Shown here in pieces: positions 1 to 6,851 of a stretch of 6,887 bases of DNA (the stretch's first letter is position 1; each line of letters starts with the position of its first letter). The notes under the pieces were generated by a model that was not told the origin of the DNA, ran no database searches, and was given only the letters and a program-made list of their open reading frames with translations. The DNA is from Thermoflexales bacterium (GTDB lineage: Bacteria > Chloroflexota > Anaerolineae > S140-20), in assembly GCA_015484715.1 (NCBI GenBank), contig WFUY01000473.1, forward strand, positions 1 to 6,887. The letters are read 5' to 3'. The position numbers and the translations under genes were made by a program.

Positions 1-71
1 CCCTCTACCAGGTCCGCCCCCACCTCCAGGCCGGGCCTGGGCCTGGAGGTGGGAGCGGACCTGGTAGAGGG
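1..71. repeat. Near-perfect 32-bp inverted repeat at the window edge
   Basis: Bases 1-32 are the reverse complement of 40-71 with a single mismatch (c18 against a54), around a 7-base centre (33-39). The right arm encodes, in frame, the ProRS-conserved stretch ALYQVRSHLQA, so it looks authentic. The left arm read in the same frame gives a Gly-rich run (GGGGGPGRG) unlike any synthetase. The dyad touches the first base of the window, so it may extend further. Either a contig-end fold-back artefact or a real palindrome. Confidence 0.9.
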
Positions 72-390
72 CGCGGGGGAGGTCTCGGTAGGAGCGGACC
101 TCCCGGCGGGCCAGCGCGACCAGGGCGGGCAGTGAAGGGGCTGTAGGGCTCTCGTCGGCCTTCGCTCCCGACCAGGGGAGGTGGACCTCCTGGAAGCCCA
201 GCGCCTCCACCGTCTCGCGCAGCCGGTCTTCCAGGTGGCGCATCACGCGCCACCCCAAGGGAAGGTAGGCGTAGAGGCCGGGGGCCAGCGGGCGGAGGAG
301 GCCGGCCCGCAGGGCCAGCCGGTAGCTCGCCGACCGGGCCTCGGCCGGGGCCTCACGCAGGGTGTGTCCAAAGAGCTGGGAGAAGCGCAT
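1..390 (-). CDS. Divergent prolyl-tRNA synthetase-like protein, 5' part only (3' end cut by window edge)
   Basis: A 130-codon open frame starts with ATG at 390-388, preceded by a GGAGGG ribosome site (397-402) at 6 nt, and runs off the left edge. Residues 1-70 read like the N-terminus of bacterial class II prolyl-tRNA synthetase: MRFSQLFGHTLREAPAEA, then RAGLLRPLAPGLYAYLPLGW, then a helix ending ALGFQEVHLP. Residues about 92-107 (LARREVRSYRDLPRALYQ) match the LxRxEIRSYRxLPLxxYQ segment. ProRS normally charges tRNA-Pro with proline in the cytoplasm. Two things are wrong for an active enzyme. The stretch between HLP and LARREV is roughly 25-30 residues shorter than usual and lacks GPTHEE, leaving only SPTAPS. 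The motif 2 residues FRDE after YQxxxK read LQAQ. It is therefore a degenerate paralogue, a repurposed ProRS-like protein, or a decaying gene. Residues after about 117 lie in a suspicious inverted repeat and may not be real. The family call is fairly firm; function is unknown. Confidence 0.72.
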   Translation of the reverse strand, partial: MRFSQLFGHTLREAPAEARSASYRLALRAGLLRPLAPGLYAYLPLGWRVMRHLEDRLRETVEALGFQEVHLPWSGAKADESPTAPSLPALVALARREVRSYRDLPRALYQVRSHLQAQARPGGGGGPGRG

Positions 391-396
391 TGACGA

Positions 397-402
397 CCCT
401 CC
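397..402 (-). promoter_or_regulatory. Ribosome binding site of the ProRS-like gene
   Basis: GGAGGG on the minus strand lies 6 nt before the ATG at 388-390. It fixes the start of the truncated gene and shows that its translation signal is intact despite the changes in the protein. Confidence 0.7.
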
Positions 403-415
403 AGTCTTCACACAA

Positions 416-449
416 ACCAGCCGGTCCCCGGGTCAGGTGACCGGCTGGT
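416..449 (-). terminator. Hairpin between clpC and the ProRS-like gene, possible weak terminator
   Basis: Bases 416-426 and 439-449 form a perfect 11-bp stem (ACCAGCCGGTC/GACCGGCTGGT) with a 12-nt loop. On the minus strand the stem is followed by TTTGTGTG, an imperfect U-tract, which makes it a possible weak intrinsic terminator after clpC or an attenuator before the synthetase-like gene. A smaller 5-bp hairpin (466-470 with 477-481) lies just upstream. I looked for the T-box signature GGTGGTACCGCG typical of synthetase leaders and did not find it. Confidence 0.5.
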
Positions 450-495
450 CTCTTCAACTCGTCTCGCAGGTTTCGGCCTGCTCCCACCTACCGGA

Positions 496-2988
496 TCAGG
501 CCGCCATCGGGGCTTCCATCGCTTCAGGCCGGTCGGGCTCGCCCTCTGCGATGGTCTCGCCTCGGAGGACGATCTCGTCGTCCACGGCATCCACGATGAT
601 AGTGTCCCCCTCGTGGAAGCGGCCGGCCAGCAGGGCGTCGGAGAGGGCATCTTCCACTCTGTTCTGGATCACCCGGCGCAGCGGTCGGGCTCCGTAGTCG
701 GGATCGTAGCCCTCACGGGCCAGCAGTTCCTTGGCCGCCTCTGTAACTTCCATCTCCACCTGGTGCTCCTGGAGCCGTTCCCTCACCTTCCCCAGCTCCA
801 GGTCCACGATCCGCTTGATCTCCTCCTTACCCAGGGCGCGGAAGACGATCACCCCATCCAGGCGGTTGAGGAACTCCGGGCGGAAGACCCGCTTGAGCTG
901 GCTCAGCAGCTTCTCCCGCATCTCCTGGTAGGCGTCCTCGGCCTCCCGCTCCTCATCCCGCTGGACGACGAAGCCCAGGCTGGTGCTCCGCTTGATCATC
1001 TCCGCCCCCACGTTGGAGGTCATGATGATGATGGTGTTGCGGAAGTCCACCTTTCGCCCCCGGGCATCGGAGAGGTGACCCTCTTCCATGATCTGGAGGA
1101 GCATGTTGAAGACCTCGGGGTGGGCCTTCTCGATCTCGTCGAAGACGACGATGGAGTAGGGGCGGCGGCGGATCGCCTCGGTGAGCTGTCCGGCATCCTC
1201 ATAGCCGATGTAGCCGGGCGGTGCACCGACCAGCCGGGCGACCGTGTGCCGCTCCATAAACTCGCTCATGTCCAGTTGGATGAGAGCCTCCTCGCTGCCG
1301 AACATGAACTCGGCCAGCGCCTTGGTCAGCTCCGTCTTGCCCACGCCGGTGGGCCCTAGGAAGATGAAGGAGCCGATGGGACGTCGGGGGTCCTTCAGCC
1401 CGGCTCGGGCGCGACGGACGGCCTTGGCGATGGCCGTGATCGCCTCGTCCTGGCCCACGATGCGGGCCCTCAGCGCCTCTTCCATGTGGAGGAGCCGTTC
1501 CGACTCCTCGGCGGCAATGCGCATCACCGGGATGCCCGTCCACATCGAGACGACTTCGGCGATGTCCTCAGCGGTGACCTCGGGGGCCGAGGAGAGGTCG
1601 TTCCAGCCCATACGGAGCTGCTCGATCTTCTCCTGGAGCTCCCGCTCCCGCTCCCGCAGGTCGGCGGCGTCCTCGTAGCGGGCCTCTTCCATAGCGAGTT
1701 GGCGTTCCCGCTGGATGCGCTTCAGGTCGCTGAAGGTCTGCTGCAGCCCCTGGGCCTGGGGAAGCTTGTACATCCGCACCCGTGAGGCGGTCTCGTCTAT
1801 CAGGTCTATCGCCTTGTCGGGCAGGTAGCGGTCGGGCACGTAGCGGGCCGAGAGGTGGGCGGCGGCGTAGATGGCCTCGTCGGAGATGCGCAGCCGGTGG
1901 TGCTCCTCGTAGGGCTTCTTGATCCCCTGGAGGATCTCGATGGTGTCCTCGATGCTGGGCTCTTCCACGAGGATGGGCTGGAAGCGGCGCTCCAGAGCCG
2001 CGTCCGATTCGATGTAGCGGCGGTACTCATCCAGTGTCGTCGCGCCGATGCACTGCAGTTCGCCCCGGGCCAGGGCCGGCTTCAGGATGTTGGCCGCGTC
2101 CACCGAACTGCCAGCAGCCCCTGCGCCGACCAGCATGTGGACCTCGTCAATGAAGAGAATGCTCTCGCTCGACTTCAGTTCCTCGATCACCTTCTTCAGG
2201 CGTTCCTCGAACTGCCCTCGGTACATCGTGCCTGCGACCAGAGAGCCCACGTCGAGCTGGAGTACCCGTTTGTCCAGCAGGGGTTCTGGCACCTGGCCCT
2301 CGACGATGCGCTGGGCCAGCCCCTCGACGATGGCCGTCTTCCCCACACCCGGCTCGCCGATGAGCACCGGGTTGTTCTTCGTCCGGCGGGAGAGGATCTG
2401 GATCACCCGTTCGATCTCCGTCTGCCGACCGATGACCGGGTCCAGCTTCCCCTCGGCGGCCAGCGCCGTCAGGTCTGTGGCCAGTTGGTCCACCAGCGGG
2501 GTCTTGACCTGTTTCTTGCGCCGGGTCTGTTCGGCGTAGACGGGACTCTGCTGGATGGCCCGTTGGGTCTCCCGGCGAACCTGTTCAGGGCTGATTCCCA
2601 GTTGACGCAGGATGTCAATGGCCACGCCATCGCCCTGGCGGACCAGGCCCAACAGCAGGTGCTCGGTGCCGATGTAGTGATGGCCCATTCGACGGGCCTC
2701 ATCCACGGCCAGCTCGATCACCCGCTTGGTGCGTGGCGTCAGGTCCATCCGGCCAAAGGGAGTGCGACGACCTGTCCCTGTCATCCGTTCCACCATCTGC
2801 TGGACCCGGCGGACGTCGAGCCCTAGCTTCCGCAGTACGCGGCCGGCGACGCCGCTCTCCTCTCGGATCAAGCCCAACAGAAGGTGCTCGGTCCCGATGT
2901 AGCTGTGTCGAAGTCGCTCTGCCTCCTCCTGGGCCAGGGTCAGGACCCGTCTTGCCCGCTGTGTGAACCGTTCCAGATTGTTAGCCAC
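496..2988 (-). CDS. clpC: ATP-dependent Clp protease ATP-binding subunit ClpC
   Basis: Full-length Hsp100/ClpC, 830 residues, close to the usual 810-850. It unfolds substrates with ATP and feeds them to the ClpP peptidase in the cytoplasm. Two Clp_N repeats occupy about 1-145 (both with [11 protein letters not shown]). The first AAA+ domain has Walker A GEPGVGKT (211-218), pore-loop GTMYRGQF (253-260), Walker B ILFIDEVH (277-284) and the ERRF arginine region (about 333-336). A UVR-type coiled middle domain lies at about 420-455. The second AAA+ domain has Walker A GPTGVGKT (545-552), pore motif GAPPGYIGY (588-596), Walker B VVFDEIE (614-620), [10 protein letters not shown] (702-711) and sensor 2 GARPLRR (766-772). 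The ClpP-docking tripeptide LGF (671-673) is present, so it should partner ClpP, unlike ClpB. The start is GTG (2986-2988); the nearby ATG at 2993-2995 is out of frame. Oddities: pore loop 1 has Met where Lys is usual, and the tail is Glu/Pro/Ala-rich. It lies 163 nt downstream of the S1 gene. Confidence 0.97.
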   Translation of the reverse strand: MANNLERFTQRARRVLTLAQEEAERLRHSYIGTEHLLLGLIREESGVAGRVLRKLGLDVRRVQQMVERMTGTGRRTPFGRMDLTPRTKRVIELAVDEARRMGHHYIGTEHLLLGLVRQGDGVAIDILRQLGISPEQVRRETQRAIQQSPVYAEQTRRKKQVKTPLVDQLATDLTALAAEGKLDPVIGRQTEIERVIQILSRRTKNNPVLIGEPGVGKTAIVEGLAQRIVEGQVPEPLLDKRVLQLDVGSLVAGTMYRGQFEERLKKVIEELKSSESILFIDEVHMLVGAGAAGSSVDAANILKPALARGELQCIGATTLDEYRRYIESDAALERRFQPILVEEPSIEDTIEILQGIKKPYEEHHRLRISDEAIYAAAHLSARYVPDRYLPDKAIDLIDETASRVRMYKLPQAQGLQQTFSDLKRIQRERQLAMEEARYEDAADLRERERELQEKIEQLRMGWNDLSSAPEVTAEDIAEVVSMWTGIPVMRIAAEESERLLHMEEALRARIVGQDEAITAIAKAVRRARAGLKDPRRPIGSFIFLGPTGVGKTELTKALAEFMFGSEEALIQLDMSEFMERHTVARLVGAPPGYIGYEDAGQLTEAIRRRPYSIVVFDEIEKAHPEVFNMLLQIMEEGHLSDARGRKVDFRNTIIIMTSNVGAEMIKRSTSLGFVVQRDEEREAEDAYQEMREKLLSQLKRVFRPEFLNRLDGVIVFRALGKEEIKRIVDLELGKVRERLQEHQVEMEVTEAAKELLAREGYDPDYGARPLRRVIQNRVEDALSDALLAGRFHEGDTIIVDAVDDEIVLRGETIAEGEPDRPEAMEAPMAA

Positions 2989-2995
2989 CGTTCAT

Positions 2996-3002
2996 CCCTC
3001 CC
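2996..3002 (-). promoter_or_regulatory. Ribosome binding site deciding the clpC GTG start
   Basis: GGGAGGG on the minus strand lies 7 nt before the GTG at 2986-2988. An ATG in the spacer (2993-2995) is out of frame with ClpC and too close to this site, so GTG is the supported start. The protein then begins [16 protein letters not shown], as expected for ClpC. Confidence 0.8.
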
Positions 3003-3040
3003 ACACCTTCTGAGAGCCTCCAGGGACTCCCGCAGGTGTC

Positions 3041-3057
3041 TTTCAACAACCGTCAAC
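3041..3057 (+). promoter_or_regulatory. Tandem TCAAC repeat upstream of clpC, CtsR-box-like (speculative)
   Basis: On the plus strand, TTTCAAC (3041-3047), AAC (3048-3050) and CGTCAAC (3051-3057) form two heptads separated by 3 nt. The heptad-NAN-heptad layout is that of the CtsR operator (RGTCAAA-NAN-RGTCAAA), and the shared core is TCAA in both halves. Five of the fourteen heptad bases differ from the consensus. It sits 53 nt upstream of the clpC start, where an operator would be expected. CtsR is mainly a Firmicutes repressor and no regulator gene is in view, so this is a weak candidate. Confidence 0.25.
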
Positions 3058-3111
3058 CTTGCCTTCCTCGACGTTTGCCAGCGCGTTCCTGTGCGTCTCT
3101 GGAATTCAGCA

Positions 3112-3144
3112 GGCTCCCACACCCCTCAATCGGGCGTGGGAGCC
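3112..3144 (-). other. GC-rich hairpin just downstream of the S1 gene
   Basis: Bases 3112-3124 and 3132-3144 form a 13-bp stem with one mismatch (a3121 against c3135) and a 7-nt loop. It begins 7 nt after the S1 stop codon in the direction of transcription. No U-tract follows (CTGCTGAATTCC), so it is not a classical intrinsic terminator. It could protect the 3' end of the S1 mRNA or slow read-through into clpC. Confidence 0.55.
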
Positions 3145-3151
3145 CAACTTG

Positions 3152-4435
3152 CTACACCTCGAGCGTCTGCTCCGATCCACTTTCGTCTGTTTGCTCTTCC
3201 TCGGATCCGCTTGTCTCCTCTTCGATCTCTTGGGTGGCCTCTTGCCGGGCAGCCTCTAATTCGGCCTGCCAATCCTGGTCGGCGTATCGGGGATCGGCAA
3301 CCCGCTTCAGGCTCAAGCCCATCCTGCGGCGCTCTGTGTCAATGCGGATGATGCGCATGATCACCTCCTGGCCCTCGTGGACGACCTCCTGGGGGTGGGT
3401 CACGTGGTCGTCCGAGAGCTCAGAGATGTGGATCAGCCCTTCGATCTCCTCTTCGCCCTTGATACGGGCGAAGGCCCCGAACTTCACCAACTTGGTGATG
3501 ACGCCTTCTACCAACTGGCCGACCTGATACTGCTCCGCGATCAGCGTCCAGGGATCGGGCTGGAGGCGTTTGAGGCTGAGCCCAATGCGCTTGTTCTCCC
3601 GATCCACGTTGAGGACGTAGACCTCGACCTCCTGCCCTAGCTCCAGCACCTCCCGGGGGTGGTTCACCCGCTTCCAGGAGAGCTCGGAGAGGTGGATCAG
3701 CCCGTCGGCCCCGCCCAGGTCCACAAAGGCTCCGAAGTCGGCCAGGCTGATCACCTGCCCTGTGCGCACCTCGCCTTCCTGAAGCTCATTCAACAAGCGT
3801 TCTTTCTGGGCCTTGCGCCACTCACGGATGGCAGCCCGCTCCGACAGGATAAGGCGGTTGCGCTCCGGGTCAATCTCGATCACCTTGAGTTGGAGGGTCT
3901 GGCCCACCAGTTCGGCCCAGGGTGTCTCCCGAGTGTCCCGGTTGAACCGGTAACGGGCCGGGTCTAGCTGAGAGGCGGGCACGAAGCCACGCACACTCCC
4001 GATGTGGACGATGACCCCGCCCTTGTTGTAGCTGGAGACCAGCCCGGGAAAGATCTCCTGGCTCTCGTAGAGCTCTCGAGCCCTCTCCCAATCTTTGGCC
4101 AACTGCGCCCGAGAGAGGGAGAGGATGACGTTGCCGTAGCGGTCTTCCGGGTTGACGACGTAGACCGGAACCTCGTCGCCCACTTGGAGCGAGGCGAGGA
4201 AGTCGGCCGGCACCCGTTCCAGGTCACGGCTGGTGACGATTCCTTCCGATTTCAGGCCCAGATCCACCAGGATCTCGTTGGGTGTGATCTGGACGATGAC
4301 CCCTTTGCGGATTTCTCCTTGCCGGAGGGGTTGATACCCGTACTCCGGCGATTCCAGCAGCCCCATCATCGGATGGGAAGCCTGCGGTGAGCCAACGACG
4401 ATACCGCCGTCGGTGCCCCCCATAGATTCGTTCAT
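3152..4435 (-). CDS. rpsA: Ribosomal protein S1-like RNA-binding protein with four S1 domains
   Basis: A 427-residue protein with four S1 (OB-fold) RNA-binding repeats at about 39-109, 127-199, 219-289 and 304-376. Repeats 3 and 4 are the most canonical: [29 protein letters not shown] and [15 protein letters not shown] with [13 protein letters not shown], each closing with an IGLSLKR-type strand. The second repeat is the more diverged ([22 protein letters not shown]), as in many S1 proteins. S1 binds mRNA on the small ribosomal subunit; the four-repeat form is typical of Gram-positive-like phyla, compared with six in Proteobacteria. The first 38 residues are a Gly/Ser/Pro-rich leader and the last 40 an acidic Glu/Ser/Thr tail, both probably disordered. 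ATG (4433-4435) follows AGAGGGAAGG closely. A strong-looking promoter lies 37 nt upstream inside the end of the preceding gene, so it is probably transcribed separately from it. It could equally be named a general S1-domain protein. Confidence 0.9.
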   Translation of the reverse strand: MNESMGGTDGGIVVGSPQASHPMMGLLESPEYGYQPLRQGEIRKGVIVQITPNEILVDLGLKSEGIVTSRDLERVPADFLASLQVGDEVPVYVVNPEDRYGNVILSLSRAQLAKDWERARELYESQEIFPGLVSSYNKGGVIVHIGSVRGFVPASQLDPARYRFNRDTRETPWAELVGQTLQLKVIEIDPERNRLILSERAAIREWRKAQKERLLNELQEGEVRTGQVISLADFGAFVDLGGADGLIHLSELSWKRVNHPREVLELGQEVEVYVLNVDRENKRIGLSLKRLQPDPWTLIAEQYQVGQLVEGVITKLVKFGAFARIKGEEEIEGLIHISELSDDHVTHPQEVVHEGQEVIMRIIRIDTERRRMGLSLKRVADPRYADQDWQAELEAARQEATQEIEEETSGSEEEQTDESGSEQTLEV

Positions 4436-4471
4436 GCGACCTTCCCTCTTGGATTAGTTTTGTACGGGGAT

Positions 4472-4499
4472 ATTATAACCCATTCCAGGTAAAAGGCAA
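4472..4499 (-). promoter_or_regulatory. Sigma-70-type promoter for the S1 gene, embedded in the end of the upstream gene
   Basis: On the minus strand the -35 box is TTGCCT (4494-4499; 4 of 6 consensus bases) and the -10 box is a perfect TATAAT (4472-4477), 16 nt apart. The -10 box is built from the last sense codon TTA and the stop TAA of the YfhO-like gene plus one T. Initiation would fall near 4464-4467, giving a leader of about 30 nt before the S1 ATG. This is the only AT-rich spot in an otherwise GC-rich region. Confidence 0.75.
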
Positions 4500-6848
4500 A
4501 CAACGAACGCTGCAGAGCCGCCAGCCGACCAGCCCGATGAGGGTGAGGCCCGTCAGGAGCATCCCCCAGCGCCAGGAGGCCGGCTGGAAGCGCATCTCGA
4601 CCTGGTGTTGGCCCGCTTCCAGGTAAACGGCCCGGAAGGCATAGTTGGCCCGCCAGATGGGCGCCGGCCGGCCATCTACCCAGGCCCGCCAGCCTGGATA
4701 GTCCACCTCGGCGAGGACCAGATAGGCCGGCGTGGGGGTTGCCACCTCCAGCGCCAGGTCGTTCAGCCCATAGCGCAGGAAGGAGATCGTCGGGGGAGGC
4801 CCTCTCTCCTCCTCCCCAGCCGGAGGGGACAGCGGAGGCCCCCGCTCCACCACTACCATCGTGGCCGGGTCGAAGCCCGGTGCATGGATGGCGGCGAAGG
4901 CGGCATCGCCATCGGGCACGACGACGGCCCGGCGGACCAGGAGGGCACGGGGCAGTGCTCTGGTGTTCAGGTAGACATCTATCTGAGGATCCTCGTCGAA
5001 GACGGGAATGAAGGTGGCGTCTCCCGGCGGCCTTCCCTTGTCCGCCAAGACGTACTTGACGCCCAGGAAGTTGTACTGGGGAGATCCCCGGTACCCTACG
5101 GACCAGCGGTAAGCGCTGTAGTGGCCCAGTTCTAGCGGGTTGTAGACCCCCCCAATGTCGTAGAGGCCGTGGACGAGGGCGGCATCCGGCTGCCAAGCTC
5201 CGGCGTCCCCCTCGATGCGGAAGAGGGCTGGGTCCTGGCGCAGGAAGGCGACGACCGCCGGATGCTGGAAGCCGACCGTCGGATCGTTGACCTCCACGTC
5301 CACAGCGGAGCCCAGGATGGTCAGGTCGGCGAAGGTGAGGATCAGGGCGATGGGGCCGAGACGGCGTGGGGAGAGAAGCCCTTGCCGACGGAGGATGAGG
5401 AGTTCCAGGCCGGCTCCCCAGAGAAGGGCGAAGGTCATGCCAGCCCACCAGGCTCCCATCAGGTGGTCTGGGGTCCTCGTCTCCGGACGGGCGGCCACCA
5501 CGGCCTGGTAGGTCCGAGCCAGCAGAAGCAGCCCCACGACGCCGAGCCCACTGGCCCCCATCAGCCAGGAGGTGAGCCGTCGGCGCTCCCGGCGAGAGAG
5601 AGGGGAGAGCAGCCGGCCCAGCCCCCGGACGGCGAGCAGGGCCAGAGCGAAGTCGGCCAGGAGCACGAGCCGGGCCGGTGCCCGCACCGAGCGGAAGCCC
5701 GGCAGGAGGTCGTAGGCCCAGCGATGCACCGGCGTGTGGGGACCCAGTCCCAGCAATAGCGCGAGGCCGAGGAGCAGGAGCAGGAAGCCGGTGGGGAGAG
5801 ATGTAGGGGCGGGAGAGGGCCGTCGCCGACCCGGACGCCAGTCGGGCATCGCGCCCCAGAGGGCCAAGAGCAGGGGGAGGACGCCCAGGTAGCCCGTCTC
5901 GACGCGGTCCCATGGTCCCCAGAAGCGGGCCGGCCCTCGCCCGAAGAGGCCCGGGGCCAGGAACCCGGTCAGGGCCGGCCAGGGGAGGGCATAGCGGGCC
6001 GCTTCCTCGTAGGGGAGTGCTGCCCGTCCGGTGAAGGTCAGCATCTCCAAGGTGGGGAGCAGGGCCACGGCGGCCACCCCTGCTCCGACGAGGCCCGTGG
6101 CGGCCAGCAGGGCGAGCACGGCCAGTGCCCCCCGCCCATCCCGATGCCGGAGCCGTTCCCCGGCCATGTAGAGGGCGTAGAGGCTGGCGGCCAGGGCCAG
6201 GTAGAGGCTCATCTGGGCGTGGCCGGCCAGCGTTGCCAGGCCGAGGACGAGGCCGCTGCTGAGGGCGGCTGAGATTCGTTCTCGCCAGGGCCTTCCCCAC
6301 GGCAGCGCCCGGCGCAGTCCCAGGAAGAGCCAGGGCAGCCAGGCAGCGACGGCAACCAGGTTCAAGTTGCCGAAGTGGACGATGAAGAGATCGGAAAAAG
6401 CGAAGGCCACCGCACCAACCAGCGCCCCCCAGCGTCCCCCCTCCGGTCGGGCCAGCCGATAGAAGCCCAGGCCGGCCCACCAGACGTGAGCCATAACCAG
6501 GGCTTCCATCATCCGATAGCTGGGGTCGCCCAGAAGCAGGAAGAGTGCCAAGTTGATCGGGTAGAAGAGGCCGGCCTGGTTGTCGGCGACGAAAGGAACA
6601 CCGCTGTAGAGGTAAGGGTTCCAAAGGGGGATGACCCCCTGGCGCAGGCTGCGAGCGGCGAAACGGTAGGTGGGCCACAGGAAAGAGACGAGGTCACCCC
6701 CTCCGCTGGGCATCCAGTGGCCGGCCAAGGTGATGGGCCAGTAGAAGATCAAGACAGCGAGGGCCAGCAGCAGTGATGCGATGATGCCGTCTCGCCTTGC
6801 CACCCTATGGGCCCATCGCCTCACCATCCCCCGGTCCCGTCGCCTCAC
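4473..6848 (-). CDS. YfhO-family polytopic membrane protein (GT-C-like)
   Basis: A 791-residue integral membrane protein of the bacterial YfhO type, related to GT-C glycosyltransferases that use lipid-linked sugars at the outer face of the membrane. Bacillus YfhO acts in lipoteichoic acid glycosylation; the substrate here is unknown. After a basic N-terminus (MRRRDRG) the first membrane helix is about 21-43, followed by an extracytoplasmic loop with GGGDLVSFLWP (49-59) and WNPYLYSG (76-83) leading to LFYPINL (94-100), both signatures of the family. About 13 further hydrophobic segments reach residue 515. A soluble domain then extends to about 755, ending in a conserved-type stretch PGWRAWVDGRPAPIWRANY (718-736), and a last helix lies at about 760-778. 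The start is GTG at 6846-6848, chosen because GGAGGG sits 6 nt upstream; ATG at 6825-6827 has a weaker site. The stop TAA (4473-4475) forms part of the next gene's promoter. An odd Pro/Gly/Glu-rich insert lies at residues 668-686. Confidence 0.85.
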   Translation of the reverse strand: MRRRDRGMVRRWAHRVARRDGIIASLLLALAVLIFYWPITLAGHWMPSGGGDLVSFLWPTYRFAARSLRQGVIPLWNPYLYSGVPFVADNQAGLFYPINLALFLLLGDPSYRMMEALVMAHVWWAGLGFYRLARPEGGRWGALVGAVAFAFSDLFIVHFGNLNLVAVAAWLPWLFLGLRRALPWGRPWRERISAALSSGLVLGLATLAGHAQMSLYLALAASLYALYMAGERLRHRDGRGALAVLALLAATGLVGAGVAAVALLPTLEMLTFTGRAALPYEEAARYALPWPALTGFLAPGLFGRGPARFWGPWDRVETGYLGVLPLLLALWGAMPDWRPGRRRPSPAPTSLPTGFLLLLLGLALLLGLGPHTPVHRWAYDLLPGFRSVRAPARLVLLADFALALLAVRGLGRLLSPLSRRERRRLTSWLMGASGLGVVGLLLLARTYQAVVAARPETRTPDHLMGAWWAGMTFALLWGAGLELLILRRQGLLSPRRLGPIALILTFADLTILGSAVDVEVNDPTVGFQHPAVVAFLRQDPALFRIEGDAGAWQPDAALVHGLYDIGGVYNPLELGHYSAYRWSVGYRGSPQYNFLGVKYVLADKGRPPGDATFIPVFDEDPQIDVYLNTRALPRALLVRRAVVVPDGDAAFAAIHAPGFDPATMVVVERGPPLSPPAGEEERGPPPTISFLRYGLNDLALEVATPTPAYLVLAEVDYPGWRAWVDGRPAPIWRANYAFRAVYLEAGQHQVEMRFQPASWRWGMLLTGLTLIGLVGWRLCSVRCLPFTWNGL
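4791..4847 (-). repeat. Low-complexity insert with imperfect ERGPP duplication inside the YfhO-like gene
   Basis: Residues 668-686 read ERGPPLSPPAGEEERGPPP: the pentapeptide ERGPP occurs twice, 14 residues apart, around a short Pro/Gly/Glu core. The DNA of the core contains a small hairpin (4811-4815 with 4822-4826, loop CCAGCC). The reading frame is kept. It resembles the SPPAGE-type peptides encoded when small GC-rich palindromic repeats land within genes, but it could be simple local expansion. Confidence 0.45.
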
Positions 6849-6851
6849 CGC

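Noticed and set aside
391..495. T-box leader before the synthetase-like gene
   Set aside because: Hairpins are present but the conserved GGTGGTACCGCG core and a specifier-type stem I are not visible, and 105 nt is short for a T-box.
1855..2826. A 323-codon plus-strand open frame opposite clpC (and a 248-codon one at 613-1359)
   Set aside because: Long antisense frames are expected in GC-rich genes. They lack ribosome sites and recognisable domains and mirror the ClpC codons.
496..2988. ClpB instead of ClpC
   Set aside because: The short UVR-type middle domain and the LGF ClpP-docking loop fit ClpC; ClpB has a much longer coiled-coil middle domain and lacks the docking tripeptide.
2989..3151. 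CIRCE or HAIR heat-shock operator, or a plain sigma-70 promoter for clpC
   Set aside because: No TTAGCACTC-N9-GAGTGCTAA or CTTGAGT-N7-ACTCAAG pattern. A TTGACG (3051-3056, minus) has no AT-rich -10 box at 16-18 nt; the position reads GCGGGA.
4432..6678. A 748-codon minus-strand open frame overlapping the YfhO-like gene
   Set aside because: Its product is an Arg/Pro/Gly/Ala-rich run with no domain, typical of a shadow frame in GC-rich DNA. The other frame has membrane helices, family motifs and a ribosome site.
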